This document shows, one piece after another, positions 1-8,226 of a DNA stretch of 20,003 nucleotides. A program made the translations under genes and the position numbers. A model generated the notes under the pieces. That model was not told the origin of the DNA, did no database searches, and saw only the letters and a list, made by a program, of their open reading frames with translations. The DNA is from an uncultured Candidatus Pelagibacter sp. (GTDB lineage: Bacteria > Pseudomonadota > Alphaproteobacteria > Pelagibacterales > Pelagibacteraceae), in assembly GCA_905616435.1 (NCBI GenBank), contig CAJQSU010000016.1:1-20003 (forward strand), given 5' to 3'. Position 1 is the first letter of the stretch; each line of letters begins with the position of its first letter.

Positions 1-442
1 AAAAGCCTACTCCAAAATCCTCAACTTTATTACCAGTTCCAATCACAATACCTTTATTAGCAGCGGCTACCTGATAAAGGGTGACCATTCTCAACCTGGC
101 TCTAGAATTTGCCATTCCATGTTCATTATCAAAGTTTGATAAACTTGAACTAAAGGTTAAAAAAAGTTCATCTAAATTAATTGTATGTGCTTCAACATTT
201 TTAAATTTATTAATCAACCACTCCTGATGTTTTATACTTAAGTCGTGTTGGTGGGATTTTTGCCTGATGGGCATTGAAAGAACTATTGTTTTTAAACCCG
301 TCATGGCACTCAGCGTACTTGATACCGAAGAGTCTATTCCTCCAGAAATTCCGATAACTAATGATTGTGCCTTACTTGGCATTTGATCAACATATGTTTT
401 AATCCAGTTTGAAATATATTTAACTTTTTCTGAAGTATTCAT
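1..442 (-). CDS. nadE: NAD+ synthase, N-terminal part (cut by window edge)
   Basis: Makes NAD+ from deamido-NAD+ by ATP-dependent amidation, the last step of NAD synthesis in the cytoplasm. About 147 codons are visible from an ATG at 440-442; the 3' end lies outside the window. The ATP-pyrophosphatase P-loop SGGIDSS is at residues 33-39, and the visible part ends in the GTGNKVEDFGVGF motif typical of NadE. There is no N-terminal nitrilase/glutaminase domain, because the P-loop comes directly after a short helix; this is therefore the short, ammonia-using type or one served by a separate glutaminase. It is the last gene of the minus-strand run after glmS and the DAHP synthase, 38 bases downstream of the latter. 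Family assignment is secure; its length and completeness cannot be judged. Confidence 0.9.
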   Translation of the reverse strand, partial: MNTSEKVKYISNWIKTYVDQMPSKAQSLVIGISGGIDSSVSSTLSAMTGLKTIVLSMPIRQKSHQHDLSIKHQEWLINKFKNVEAHTINLDELFLTFSSSLSNFDNEHGMANSRARLRMVTLYQVAAANKGIVIGTGNKVEDFGVGF

Positions 443-480
443 ACTATGAATTTAACCAGCTTAATTTTGAAAGCAATAGT

Positions 481-1413
481 TTAGGATGCCACTTGAATAG
501 CATTTTTAGAATAGTTGCTATTCTTTTTAATCTCATCTGAAATTAAAAATGCAAGCTCTAAAGCCTGGTTGGCGTTCAATCTTGGATCGCAATGTGTGTG
601 ATATCTTGATGATAAATCTTTATCAGAGATTTTTTGAGCTCCGCCTGTACATTCTGTTACGTTTTGCCCAGTTAATTCTATATGTAATCCTCCTGCATAA
701 CTTCCTTCACTTTGATGGCATGTAAATACATTTTTTACTTCACTTAACACACTATTAAATGGTCTTGTTTTATATCCTGTTGTAGCTTTAATTGTATTAC
801 CATGGCATGGGTCACAAGACCAAATTACATTAAGGCCTTCTTTTTTAATTCCTCTAATTAATTTTGGTAAATGTTTTGATACATTTTCATAACCAAATCT
901 TGATATCAATGTAATTTTACCTTTTTCATTTGTTGGATTAATTTTATTACACAAATTAATAAGATCATCTACTTTAAGAGTTGGTCCACATTTAATTCCC
1001 ACAGGATTTTCAATCCCTCTGCAAAATTCAACATGTCCACCATCTTTTACTTCAGTGGGTGCACTTCTGGGTTTGGAAAATTGTCCTGCAATTCTACCTA
1101 TTTTAACAACTGGCAGTGAAGCAGAATATGTAAGCACTAAAGACATTTGCAACATTAACTTAAATGTATCTCTTATATTGTCAGGATGAAATTCAGCAAA
1201 ACTCTCAGCACAATCTCCACCCTGTAGTAAGAAAGCTTTACCATCCACTACGTCAGCTAATTGTTGTTTAAGGTGTCTAGTCTCTCCTGCAAAAACAAGT
1301 GGTGGAAAATTTTTTATTTTACCTAAAACTTTATCCAATTCTTTTTTATCCGGATATACCGGAATATGTTTTACAGGATATTTTCTCCAGCTATTATTAT
1401 TCCAATTTTTCAT
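481..1413 (-). CDS. Class II DAHP synthase with a large internal in-frame deletion
   Basis: Class II (plant/AroA_II type) 3-deoxy-7-phosphoheptulonate synthase, the first step of the shikimate pathway (PEP plus erythrose-4-phosphate). The protein is 310 residues; the family is usually about 450-470. The metal ligands are present: C68 (QGGDCAE), H204 (DPCHGNT), E246 (HIELTG) and D276 (CDPRLN), as are the PEP contacts R107, K141 and R172. Spacings between these match the Mycobacterium tuberculosis enzyme (C87, R126, K306, R337, H369, E411, D441, from memory) exactly, except that R107-K141 is 34 residues instead of 180. About 146 residues are thus missing at KDG/GHVEF, including the region with LPSYRGD, FYTSHE and the GDRTR motif carrying a PEP-phosphate arginine. 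The frame stays open. I chose the ATG at 1411-1413 (MKNW, as in relatives) over a TTG at 1419. Either a real deletion that likely destroys or changes activity, or an assembly error. Confidence 0.88.
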   Translation of the reverse strand: MKNWNNNSWRKYPVKHIPVYPDKKELDKVLGKIKNFPPLVFAGETRHLKQQLADVVDGKAFLLQGGDCAESFAEFHPDNIRDTFKLMLQMSLVLTYSASLPVVKIGRIAGQFSKPRSAPTEVKDGGHVEFCRGIENPVGIKCGPTLKVDDLINLCNKINPTNEKGKITLISRFGYENVSKHLPKLIRGIKKEGLNVIWSCDPCHGNTIKATTGYKTRPFNSVLSEVKNVFTCHQSEGSYAGGLHIELTGQNVTECTGGAQKISDKDLSSRYHTHCDPRLNANQALELAFLISDEIKKNSNYSKNAIQVAS

Positions 1414-1448
1414 ATGCAACTGGGGATTGTTTTAGCAGAGTTTAAATA

Positions 1449-3269
1449 TTATTCAACAGTGACAGATTTAGCTAAATTTCTTGGTTTATCTATATCGTAA
1501 CCTTTTTTAAGGGCAGAATAATAAGCAAGTTTTTGAAGAGGAATGGTCAAAAGGAAAGGAAATAAGTCGTCATTAGTATTCTCAACTTCAATTGTTTCCC
1601 ATATATTTTCTGAAACCACCTCATCTTTACTTTTATTGGTAATTAACAAAACCTTTGCACCTCTTGCTATTACTTCCTGCATATTGGAAATTGTTTTTTT
1701 ATAGTAACTATCTCTCGGAGCAAGAACTACAACAGGCATTCCCTCTTCAATTAGTGCTAAAGGTCCATGCTTCATTTCACCAGCTGGATAACCTTCTGCA
1801 TGAATATAAGATAATTCTTTAAGTTTTAGTGCTCCCTCAAGTGCTATTGGGTATGAAAAACCCCTTCCTAAAAACATAGAACCTTTTGCTTCATTAAAAG
1901 TTGAGGATATTTTTTGAATATCATTATCTATTAACAATGTCTTTTCAATCAAACTAGGTAAATTTTTAAGATCTTTAATTTTTTCATGGTAAACTTTATC
2001 TTCAATTTCATTTTTAAGAGAACTTAATTTTAAAGCCAGGATATAAAGAACAAGAATTTGACCCAAAAAAGCTTTAGTTGAAGCCACACCTATTTCAGGA
2101 CCGCAGTGAATTGGTAAAACAAAATTTGAATCTCTTGCGATTGAACTTTCAATAACATTTACTATAGCACATGTCCTCATGTTGTTTTTATTGCATAAAT
2201 CTAAAGCAGCATAAGTATCTGCAGTTTCACCTGATTGAGAGACAAAAACATATAAAGTATCTTTTTTAAATCTATTTTTTCGATATCTAAATTCTGAAGC
2301 TATATCTATACTGACATCAAGTGTTGTTAGTTCTTCAAACCAGTATTTGGCCAGCAAACACGAATGATAAGCTGTTCCGCAACCAATCAAAGTAATTGAT
2401 TTAATTTCATCAATTTTCCAAGGAAAATTATAAATATTGATATCGTTGTTAACATTATCTAAATATTCCTTAATACAAGTCTTTAAAGTGACAGGCTGTT
2501 CTTCAATTTCTTTGGCCATAAAATGTTTAAAATCACCTTTGTCATAGTTCTCTTGATCTGATGAAAGTTCTAAAACTTTTTTATTAATTTTTTTTCCATC
2601 TTCATTGAAAAAATGAACTTCATCTTTTTTAACAATACAAAATTCACCATCATCTAAATAGGTAATTTTATTTGTCATTGATTTTAAAGCATAAGAGTCA
2701 GACCCTAAATAATTTTCATTTGGACCATACCCCACTGCCAAAGGAGAACCACGTCTAGCACCAACTATTAAATCAGGCTTATCTTTAAAAATAATACCAA
2801 GAGCAAAACTTCCATGTAGCTGCTTCAAAGTATTTGTAATTGCTTCTTGGATTTCTGATGTTTTTAAATTTTCAGTTATTAGATGCACAATAACTTCTGT
2901 GTCAGTTTGTGACTTGAAGATATGTCCTTTGCTAACTAAATATTTCTTTAATAAAGTTGAATTTTCTATTATTCCATTATGAACAACTGAAACATTATGA
3001 GATGAATGTGGATGTGCATTAACACTATTTGGTATACCATGAGTTGCCCATCTAACATGACCAATACCAATATTTCCTGATAAATTTTTTAAATCAAAAT
3101 TTTTTTCAAGATTGTCTACTCTTCCCTCTGATTTTACTTCATTAATTAAACCTTTTGACAGTGTGGCTATACCAGCTGAATCATATCCTCTATACTCTAA
3201 TTTTTTAAGAGAATTTATAATACTTGCTGAAACAGACTTGTTGCTAGATATTCCTATTATTCCACACAT
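1449..3269 (-). CDS. glmS: Glutamine--fructose-6-phosphate aminotransferase (isomerizing)
   Basis: Converts fructose-6-phosphate and glutamine to glucosamine-6-phosphate, the entry to UDP-GlcNAc, peptidoglycan and lipid A. At 606 residues it has the usual family length. The N-terminal glutaminase domain starts with the nucleophile C2 (MCGIIG), followed by YRGYDSAGI and GHVRWATHG. Two SIS sugar-isomerase domains follow, with GCGTAYHS, SQSGETADT and STKAF in the first and EGALKLKE, EGYPAGEMKHGP in the second. The protein ends in the classic KSVTVE tail, whose Glu is followed at once by the stop. The ATG sits 3 bases after the stop of the GlmU-acetyltransferase gene, so the two are probably co-transcribed. 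No glmS ribozyme-like leader can fit here. The assignment is secure. Confidence 0.97.
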   Translation of the reverse strand: MCGIIGISSNKSVSASIINSLKKLEYRGYDSAGIATLSKGLINEVKSEGRVDNLEKNFDLKNLSGNIGIGHVRWATHGIPNSVNAHPHSSHNVSVVHNGIIENSTLLKKYLVSKGHIFKSQTDTEVIVHLITENLKTSEIQEAITNTLKQLHGSFALGIIFKDKPDLIVGARRGSPLAVGYGPNENYLGSDSYALKSMTNKITYLDDGEFCIVKKDEVHFFNEDGKKINKKVLELSSDQENYDKGDFKHFMAKEIEEQPVTLKTCIKEYLDNVNNDINIYNFPWKIDEIKSITLIGCGTAYHSCLLAKYWFEELTTLDVSIDIASEFRYRKNRFKKDTLYVFVSQSGETADTYAALDLCNKNNMRTCAIVNVIESSIARDSNFVLPIHCGPEIGVASTKAFLGQILVLYILALKLSSLKNEIEDKVYHEKIKDLKNLPSLIEKTLLIDNDIQKISSTFNEAKGSMFLGRGFSYPIALEGALKLKELSYIHAEGYPAGEMKHGPLALIEEGMPVVVLAPRDSYYKKTISNMQEVIARGAKVLLITNKSKDEVVSENIWETIEVENTNDDLFPFLLTIPLQKLAYYSALKKGYDIDKPRNLAKSVTVE

Positions 3270-3272
3270 TAG

Positions 3273-3896
3273 TTATTTCTTTTTTCTTTTATAATTTATT
3301 ACTTCTGTTTGTGCTGATCTTGTTAAAGCAAGAGATTTTTTTTTAACATTTTTTGTAATTACCGAACCAGCACCTACAACACTATCCTGCTCAATCGTTA
3401 ATGGAGCTACTAAAGATGAATTAGATCCTATAAATACGTTGTCTCTAATTTTGGTTTTACTTTTTTTTATACCATCATAATTACAAGTTATTGTACCCGC
3501 TCCAATATTTACTGTTTTACCAATATCACTATCACCTATGTAGGTTAAATGATTTACTTTGGACTTTTTACCAATTGTACTTTTTTTAATTTCGACAAAA
3601 TTTCCAATTCTCGATCCTTCTTTTAAAATTGTATCAGGTCGAATTCTTGCATAAGGACCTATATGAACTTTATTTTCTACCACGCATGACTCTAGGTGAG
3701 AAAAAGATTTTATAATTACGTTATTGCCAATTTTAACTTTTTTTCCAAAAATAACATATGGTTCTATTGTTACGTTTATTCCAATTTTAGTGTCTTTTGA
3801 AAAAAAAATTGTTTCAGGTCCTGTCATCTTAACACCTAACTTCAAAAATTTATTTCTAAGTTTATTTTGAATTTTTTGTGTATTTAATTCTTTCAT
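3273..3896 (-). CDS. glmU: Stand-alone glucosamine-1-phosphate N-acetyltransferase (GlmU C-terminal domain only)
   Basis: Acetylates glucosamine-1-phosphate with acetyl-CoA to give GlcNAc-1-P. The 207 residues form a left-handed beta-helix of hexapeptide repeats and correspond to about E. coli GlmU 248-454. All nine residues I compared line up with a constant offset of 247: R86, K104, H116, Y119, N130, K145, S158, A176 and R193 (E. coli R333, K351, H363, Y366, N377, K392, S405, A423, R440; numbering from memory). The N-terminal uridylyltransferase domain, normally residues 1-227, is absent. The 69 bases upstream cannot hold it and the next gene runs the other way. The basic C-terminus is NYKRKKK. 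It lies 3 bases before glmS, which makes the preceding intermediate's precursor. UDP-GlcNAc synthesis would need a separate pyrophosphorylase elsewhere. A generic hexapeptide acyltransferase is the alternative, but the residue match makes that unlikely. Confidence 0.9.
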   Translation of the reverse strand: MKELNTQKIQNKLRNKFLKLGVKMTGPETIFFSKDTKIGINVTIEPYVIFGKKVKIGNNVIIKSFSHLESCVVENKVHIGPYARIRPDTILKEGSRIGNFVEIKKSTIGKKSKVNHLTYIGDSDIGKTVNIGAGTITCNYDGIKKSKTKIRDNVFIGSNSSLVAPLTIEQDSVVGAGSVITKNVKKKSLALTRSAQTEVINYKRKKK

Positions 3897-3965
3897 TTTA
3901 AAATGCTTTACATTAAGAATATGTTTAAATTAATTCACATAATATTTCTTTAAAATACTTTTAAA

Positions 3966-4649
3966 ATGAAGCAAAAATTTACAATTTTATTAGATTTGGA
4001 TGGTACGCTTGTTGATACAGCTCCAGATTTAATGCGTGCACACAATCATGTAATGGAAAAATTTGGATATCCAACAAAATCAGCAGAAGAAATTAGAAAT
4101 TTAGTTGGTCAAGGCGCTGGAGCTATGCTTGGAAGGTCTATTTGGGGGCAAGCAAAAAAAGAATTTGGGAAAGTTCAGGATGAAAAGATTAAAAAAGAAA
4201 TGGTCAAAGATTTTGTAGATTTTTATGGAAAAAATATTGTTAATGAAAGTACACTTATCAAGGGTGTTAAAGAATTTTTAATTTGGGCTAAAGAAAATAA
4301 TATATCAATGGCTGTTTGCACAAATAAACAAGAGCATTTAGCAATAGACCTTTTAAAAAAAATTGGTATCTATAATTTTTTTGAATATGTTGCTGGGCAT
4401 GATACGTTTGATTATTGTAAGCCTGATCCAAGACATCTAACTTCTGTTGTTGAAATATTAGATGGGGATCTAAAAAAAACTATAATGATTGGTGATAGTG
4501 AAACAGATGCAAATGCTGCAAAAAGCGCTGGTGTTCCAGTTATCTTATTGGAAGATGGCTATACTGAAAAAAATACAACCGAAATACATCACAATCACTT
4601 AGTAAAAGACTTTGTGGGTATTGAAAAAATTGTATTAAAATATCTTTAA
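3966..4649 (+). CDS. gph: Phosphoglycolate phosphatase-like HAD hydrolase
   Basis: HAD-superfamily phosphatase, probably dephosphorylating 2-phosphoglycolate arising from DNA repair or oxygenase side reactions. It is 227 residues, as usual for Gph. All four HAD motifs are visible: I, DLDGTLVDTAPD with nucleophile D10 and acid/base D12; II, T119 in CTNKQ; III, K152 in KPDP; and IV, GDSETD with D177 and D181. A helical C1-type cap lies between motifs I and II (about residues 18-95). The ATG at 3966 lies 69 bases from the divergent glmU-type start, so that gap must hold both promoters. It precedes the prp operon by 54 bases in the same direction. The related hydrolases act on many phosphate esters, so the substrate is inferred from family resemblance. 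Confidence 0.85.
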   Translation: MKQKFTILLDLDGTLVDTAPDLMRAHNHVMEKFGYPTKSAEEIRNLVGQGAGAMLGRSIWGQAKKEFGKVQDEKIKKEMVKDFVDFYGKNIVNESTLIKGVKEFLIWAKENNISMAVCTNKQEHLAIDLLKKIGIYNFFEYVAGHDTFDYCKPDPRHLTSVVEILDGDLKKTIMIGDSETDANAAKSAGVPVILLEDGYTEKNTTEIHHNHLVKDFVGIEKIVLKYL

Positions 4650-4693
4650 GATTGATTATTTTTTTTTAACTATTAAAAGCTATTTCGTTAATT

Positions 4694-4698
4694 AGGAG
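4694..4698 (+). promoter_or_regulatory. Shine-Dalgarno sequence fixing the prpD TTG start
   Basis: AGGAG, 5 bases before a TTG at 4704. It is one of the few strong ribosome binding sites in this AT-rich window and is what supports the TTG start of prpD, since no ATG lies nearby in frame. Confidence 0.75.
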
Positions 4699-4703
4699 TT
4701 ATT

Positions 4704-6206
4704 TTGATAGTACATAAAGTAAAAGTTTTTCCATCTAAAATCCACCTACCTAAAAAAAATCAACTTGCATGGAAAATTGCGGAAATCGCAAGTGATAATG
4801 CTAAATTAAATAAAGATACAATTGAGATGGCAATTAATAGAATTATTGATAATGCTTCGGTGGCTATAGCCTCACTTAACAGAAGTTCAGTTGTTTCTTC
4901 TAGGGAAATGGCTCTAAAACACTCTAGAAAAAATGGTGCTACATTATTTGGTGTTAATAATAAATTGAAATTTGATTGTGAATGGGCGGCTTGGTCAAAT
5001 GGCACCGCAGTAAGAGAACTTGATTTTCATGATACTTTTTTAGCTGCTGATTACAGTCATCCTGGTGACAATATTCCACCATTAATTAGTGTTGCTCAAC
5101 AAAATAAAAAAAGTGGTTTGGATCTTTTGAGAGGAATTATTACTGCTTATGAAGTTCAGGTAAATTTAGTAAAAGGAATTTGTTTACACAAACATAAAGT
5201 AGACCACATAGCTCACTTAGGTCCAAGTGTTGCTGCTGGACTAGGTACAATGTTGAGGTTAAATACTCAAACAATCTATCAAGCGATACAGCAAGCATTA
5301 CACACAACGATATCTACAAGGCAATCTAGAAAAGGTGAAATTTCAAGTTGGAAAGCGTATGCACCAGCACATGCGGGAAAACTTGCAATAGAAGCGGTTG
5401 ATAGAGTTATGCGTGGTGAAGGTGCACCAAGTCCAATTTACGAAGGTGAAGATAGTGTAATCGCTAGAATTTTAGACGGAAAAAAAGCACTCTATAAAGT
5501 TCCCCTACCAAAAAAAAAAGAAACTAAAAAAGCAATACTTGAAACTTATACAAAAGAATATTCAGCTGAATATCAATCACAAGCTTTAATTGATTTAGCT
5601 AAAAAATTTAAAAAAAAAATTACAAATCTTAACCAAATAAAAAAAATAGATATCTACACAAGTCATCATACACATTATGTTATTGGTACCGGGGCAAATG
5701 ATCCTCAAAAAATGGATCCCAATGCGAGCAGAGAAACACTAGATCACTCAATAATGTATATTTTTGCAGTAGCATTAGAGGATGGTGATTGGCATCATGT
5801 TAAATCTTACTCAAAGGCGAGAGCTAAAAAGAAAAGCACAATTAGAATTTGGAGATCAATTAAAACATACGAAGATAAAAAATGGACAAAAAAATATCAC
5901 GATCCAAATCCTAAAAAAAAATCCTTTGGTGCAAAAGTAATCATAACACTTAATAATGGGAAGAAGATAAGTGAGCAACAAGATAGAGCTGATGCTCACC
6001 CATATGGTTCACGCCCATTCAAGAGACAAAATTATATAAATAAGTTTTTAACTTTGACTAAAAATATTTTAGATAAGAAAGAAAGTGATAGATTTTTGAA
6101 AACAGTACAAAATTTAAGAAATTTAAAACCAGGTCAATTAGATAAACTAAATATTGAAGTAAAAAGAAGTAAAATTAAAAGAAATTTAAAAAAAGGAATA
6201 TTTTAG
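4704..6206 (+). CDS. prpD: 2-methylcitrate dehydratase (MmgE/PrpD family)
   Basis: Dehydrates 2-methylcitrate to 2-methyl-cis-aconitate, the second step of the methylcitrate cycle; PrpD needs no iron-sulfur cluster. At 500 residues it has typical length. Family signatures include [16 protein letters not shown] (about 97-112), HPGDN (119-123), GPSVAAGLG (about 174-182) and [15 protein letters not shown]. The C-terminal half carries [11 protein letters not shown], the usual PrpD/MmgE pattern. The start is TTG at 4704, supported by AGGAG 5 bases upstream. Its stop TAG at 6204-6206 shares one base with the GTG start of prpB, so translation is probably coupled. The prpB and prpC neighbours raise confidence in the PrpD role over other MmgE-type dehydratases. 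No prpR-like regulator or acnD/prpF pair is seen here; rehydration of methylaconitate would fall to an aconitase elsewhere. Confidence 0.93.
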   Translation: MIVHKVKVFPSKIHLPKKNQLAWKIAEIASDNAKLNKDTIEMAINRIIDNASVAIASLNRSSVVSSREMALKHSRKNGATLFGVNNKLKFDCEWAAWSNGTAVRELDFHDTFLAADYSHPGDNIPPLISVAQQNKKSGLDLLRGIITAYEVQVNLVKGICLHKHKVDHIAHLGPSVAAGLGTMLRLNTQTIYQAIQQALHTTISTRQSRKGEISSWKAYAPAHAGKLAIEAVDRVMRGEGAPSPIYEGEDSVIARILDGKKALYKVPLPKKKETKKAILETYTKEYSAEYQSQALIDLAKKFKKKITNLNQIKKIDIYTSHHTHYVIGTGANDPQKMDPNASRETLDHSIMYIFAVALEDGDWHHVKSYSKARAKKKSTIRIWRSIKTYEDKKWTKKYHDPNPKKKSFGAKVIITLNNGKKISEQQDRADAHPYGSRPFKRQNYINKFLTLTKNILDKKESDRFLKTVQNLRNLKPGQLDKLNIEVKRSKIKRNLKKGIF

Positions 6207-7102
6207 TGCATTTTGTAGAAAAAGAACCCAGTCAAAAAAGAATAGATTTTAATGAAAAACTAAAATCAAATAAAATTTTAAGAGTCCCTGGAGCTTATAA
6301 TCCATTAACAGCTAAACTAATTGAAGAAATTGGATATGATGCAGTTTATGTTTCTGGCGGTGTAATGGCAAACGATCTTGGTTATCCAGATATTGGCCTA
6401 ACAACTTTACAGGATGTAAGTACCAGGTCTTATTTAATCTCAAGAGTAACGAACCTACCAAGTATTGTTGATATTGATACGGGTTTTAAATCTTGCAAAG
6501 AAACTATTGAGACTTTTGAAGATTTTGGAATTGCTGCAGTTCACTTAGAAGACCAAATTGAGAGAAAGAGATGCGGTCATCTTGATAATAAAGAATTAAT
6601 TTCAACAGAAGCTATGGTTAAAAAAATTAAAGAATGTGTTGCTGCAAAAAAAGATGATAATTTTAAAATTATTGCAAGATCAGATGCAAAGGGTGTTGAG
6701 GGAATTGATAAGATGATTCAAAGATGCAAAGCATATATTGATGCTGGTGCTGAAATAATTTTTCCAGAAGCTTTACATGATGAAAAAGATTTTGAAAAAG
6801 TAAGGAAAGAACTGTCTTGCTACTTACTCGCAAATATGACCGAATTCGGTAAATCTAAGTTATTCAACTACAAAGAATTAGAGCAATTTGGTTATAATAT
6901 TGTAATTTATCCAGTTACTACTCAAAGATTGGCCATGAAAAATGTTGAGGATGGATTAAGGGACATTTATGTAAATGGACATCAAAATAATATTATTGAT
7001 AAAATGCAAACCAGAAAACGATTATACGAGCTTGTTGATTATGAAAAATATAATAATTTAGATGAAAAAATTTATAACTTTAGTACTGATGGACATGAAT
7101 AA
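6206..7102 (+). CDS. prpB: Methylisocitrate lyase
   Basis: Splits 2-methylisocitrate into pyruvate and succinate, the last step of the methylcitrate cycle. The 298 residues match the length of E. coli PrpB (296). The catalytic KRCGH motif is at 121-125 with the cysteine at position 123, and metal-binding aspartates are in VDIDTGF (D89, D91). The N-terminal PGAYNPLTAKLIEE and VSGG (49-52) are typical of the isocitrate lyase/PEP mutase fold. The GTG start overlaps the prpD stop by one base (TAGTG), and its own TAA overlaps the prpC ATG by one base (TAATG), a clear sign of a coupled operon. Oxaloacetate decarboxylase-like members of this superfamily are the main alternative, but the context and KRCGH favour PrpB. 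Confidence 0.95.
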   Translation: MHFVEKEPSQKRIDFNEKLKSNKILRVPGAYNPLTAKLIEEIGYDAVYVSGGVMANDLGYPDIGLTTLQDVSTRSYLISRVTNLPSIVDIDTGFKSCKETIETFEDFGIAAVHLEDQIERKRCGHLDNKELISTEAMVKKIKECVAAKKDDNFKIIARSDAKGVEGIDKMIQRCKAYIDAGAEIIFPEALHDEKDFEKVRKELSCYLLANMTEFGKSKLFNYKELEQFGYNIVIYPVTTQRLAMKNVEDGLRDIYVNGHQNNIIDKMQTRKRLYELVDYEKYNNLDEKIYNFSTDGHE

Positions 7103-8226
7103 TGAGTGATGAAATTAAAAAAGGTTTGCTTGGTATAGTGGTTGATGAAACCGAGGTATCAAAAGTTATGCCTGAAATTAATTCTCTTACTTATAGAGGT
7201 TATGCTGCTCAAGATTTATGTGCAAAATGTAAATTTGAAGAAGTGGCTTATCTTATCTTAAACGGTGAACTACCTAATAAAAAACAATTAAAAGATTTTG
7301 AAAAACAAGAGAAAAAAGAAAGAAAAATTTCTAAAACTTTATTAGAAGATATTAAAAAATTTCCAAAAAAGGCACATCCAATGGATGTAGCAAGAACAGC
7401 TGTTAGTATATTGGGTTTGGAAGATAAAGAAACTAAAGATAATTCTCCTAAAGCCAATATGCGTAAAATTATGAGAATTTTTTCAAAAACTCCAGTGGCA
7501 TTGGCTGCTTTTTATAGATCTAGAAAAGGTAAAAAAATTATTCCGCCAAAAAATAATCTTTCTTTTTCAGAAAATTTTTTTCACATGTGCTTTGGTAAAG
7601 TTCCCAATAAAGAAATTGTTAAAGCTTTTGATGTTTCTTTAATATTATATGCGGAGCATAGCTTTAATGTCTCAACATTTACCGCAAGAACAATCACAAG
7701 CAGTTTATCAGATATTCATGGTGCAATTACTGGTGCTATTGCAAGTTTAAAAGGTCCTTTGCATGGTGGTGCTAACGAAGAAGTCATGCGTATGATGAAT
7801 AAAATTAAAAAACCAGAAAATGCATATAATTGGATTAATAAAGCCCTTGATAATAAAGATGTTGTGATGGGATTTGGTCATAGAGTTTACAAGAGTGGAG
7901 ATTCAAGAGTACCAACAATGAGAGAATATTTTGGAAAAGTGGCGAAAATTAAAAAAGATAAAAAATTTGAAAAAATTTACGACATAGTTGAAAAAGTAAT
8001 GATTGAGAGGAAAGATATTCATCCTAATGTTGACTACCCTACTGGACCAACTTATCATTTGATGGGTTTTGATACAGATTTTTTTACACCAATTTTTGTT
8101 ATTTCAAGAATTACCGGATGGTCAGCTCACATAATTGAACAACATGCTGCCAATAAATTGATTAGACCTCTAGCTAGCTACAAAGGAAGTCAACATAGAA
8201 AAGTTATTCAACTAGATCAAAGATAA
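7102..8226 (+). CDS. prpC: 2-methylcitrate synthase / citrate synthase family
   Basis: Condenses propionyl-CoA with oxaloacetate to 2-methylcitrate, opening the methylcitrate cycle. It is 374 residues, the short bacterial citrate-synthase type. Catalytic residues are H221 (GPLHGGA), H260 (GFGHRVY) and D311 (NVDYPTG), with H186 in AEHSFNVS. The sequence alone cannot tell a methylcitrate synthase from a citrate synthase of the same subfamily; linkage to prpD and prpB decides it. A lysine-rich insert or loop lies around residues 59-90. The ATG overlaps the prpB stop by one base. The TAA stop at 8224-8226 abuts the stop of the convergent methyltransferase with no base between. Confidence 0.93.
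   Translation: MSDEIKKGLLGIVVDETEVSKVMPEINSLTYRGYAAQDLCAKCKFEEVAYLILNGELPNKKQLKDFEKQEKKERKISKTLLEDIKKFPKKAHPMDVARTAVSILGLEDKETKDNSPKANMRKIMRIFSKTPVALAAFYRSRKGKKIIPPKNNLSFSENFFHMCFGKVPNKEIVKAFDVSLILYAEHSFNVSTFTARTITSSLSDIHGAITGAIASLKGPLHGGANEEVMRMMNKIKKPENAYNWINKALDNKDVVMGFGHRVYKSGDSRVPTMREYFGKVAKIKKDKKFEKIYDIVEKVMIERKDIHPNVDYPTGPTYHLMGFDTDFFTPIFVISRITGWSAHIIEQHAANKLIRPLASYKGSQHRKVIQLDQR

Noticed and set aside
4760..5005. Minus-strand frame within prpD, and similar frames inside prpC, glmS, dusA, the phosphohexomutase and the dehydrogenase
   Set aside because: Each lies wholly inside a well-supported gene in another frame and shows no family motifs.
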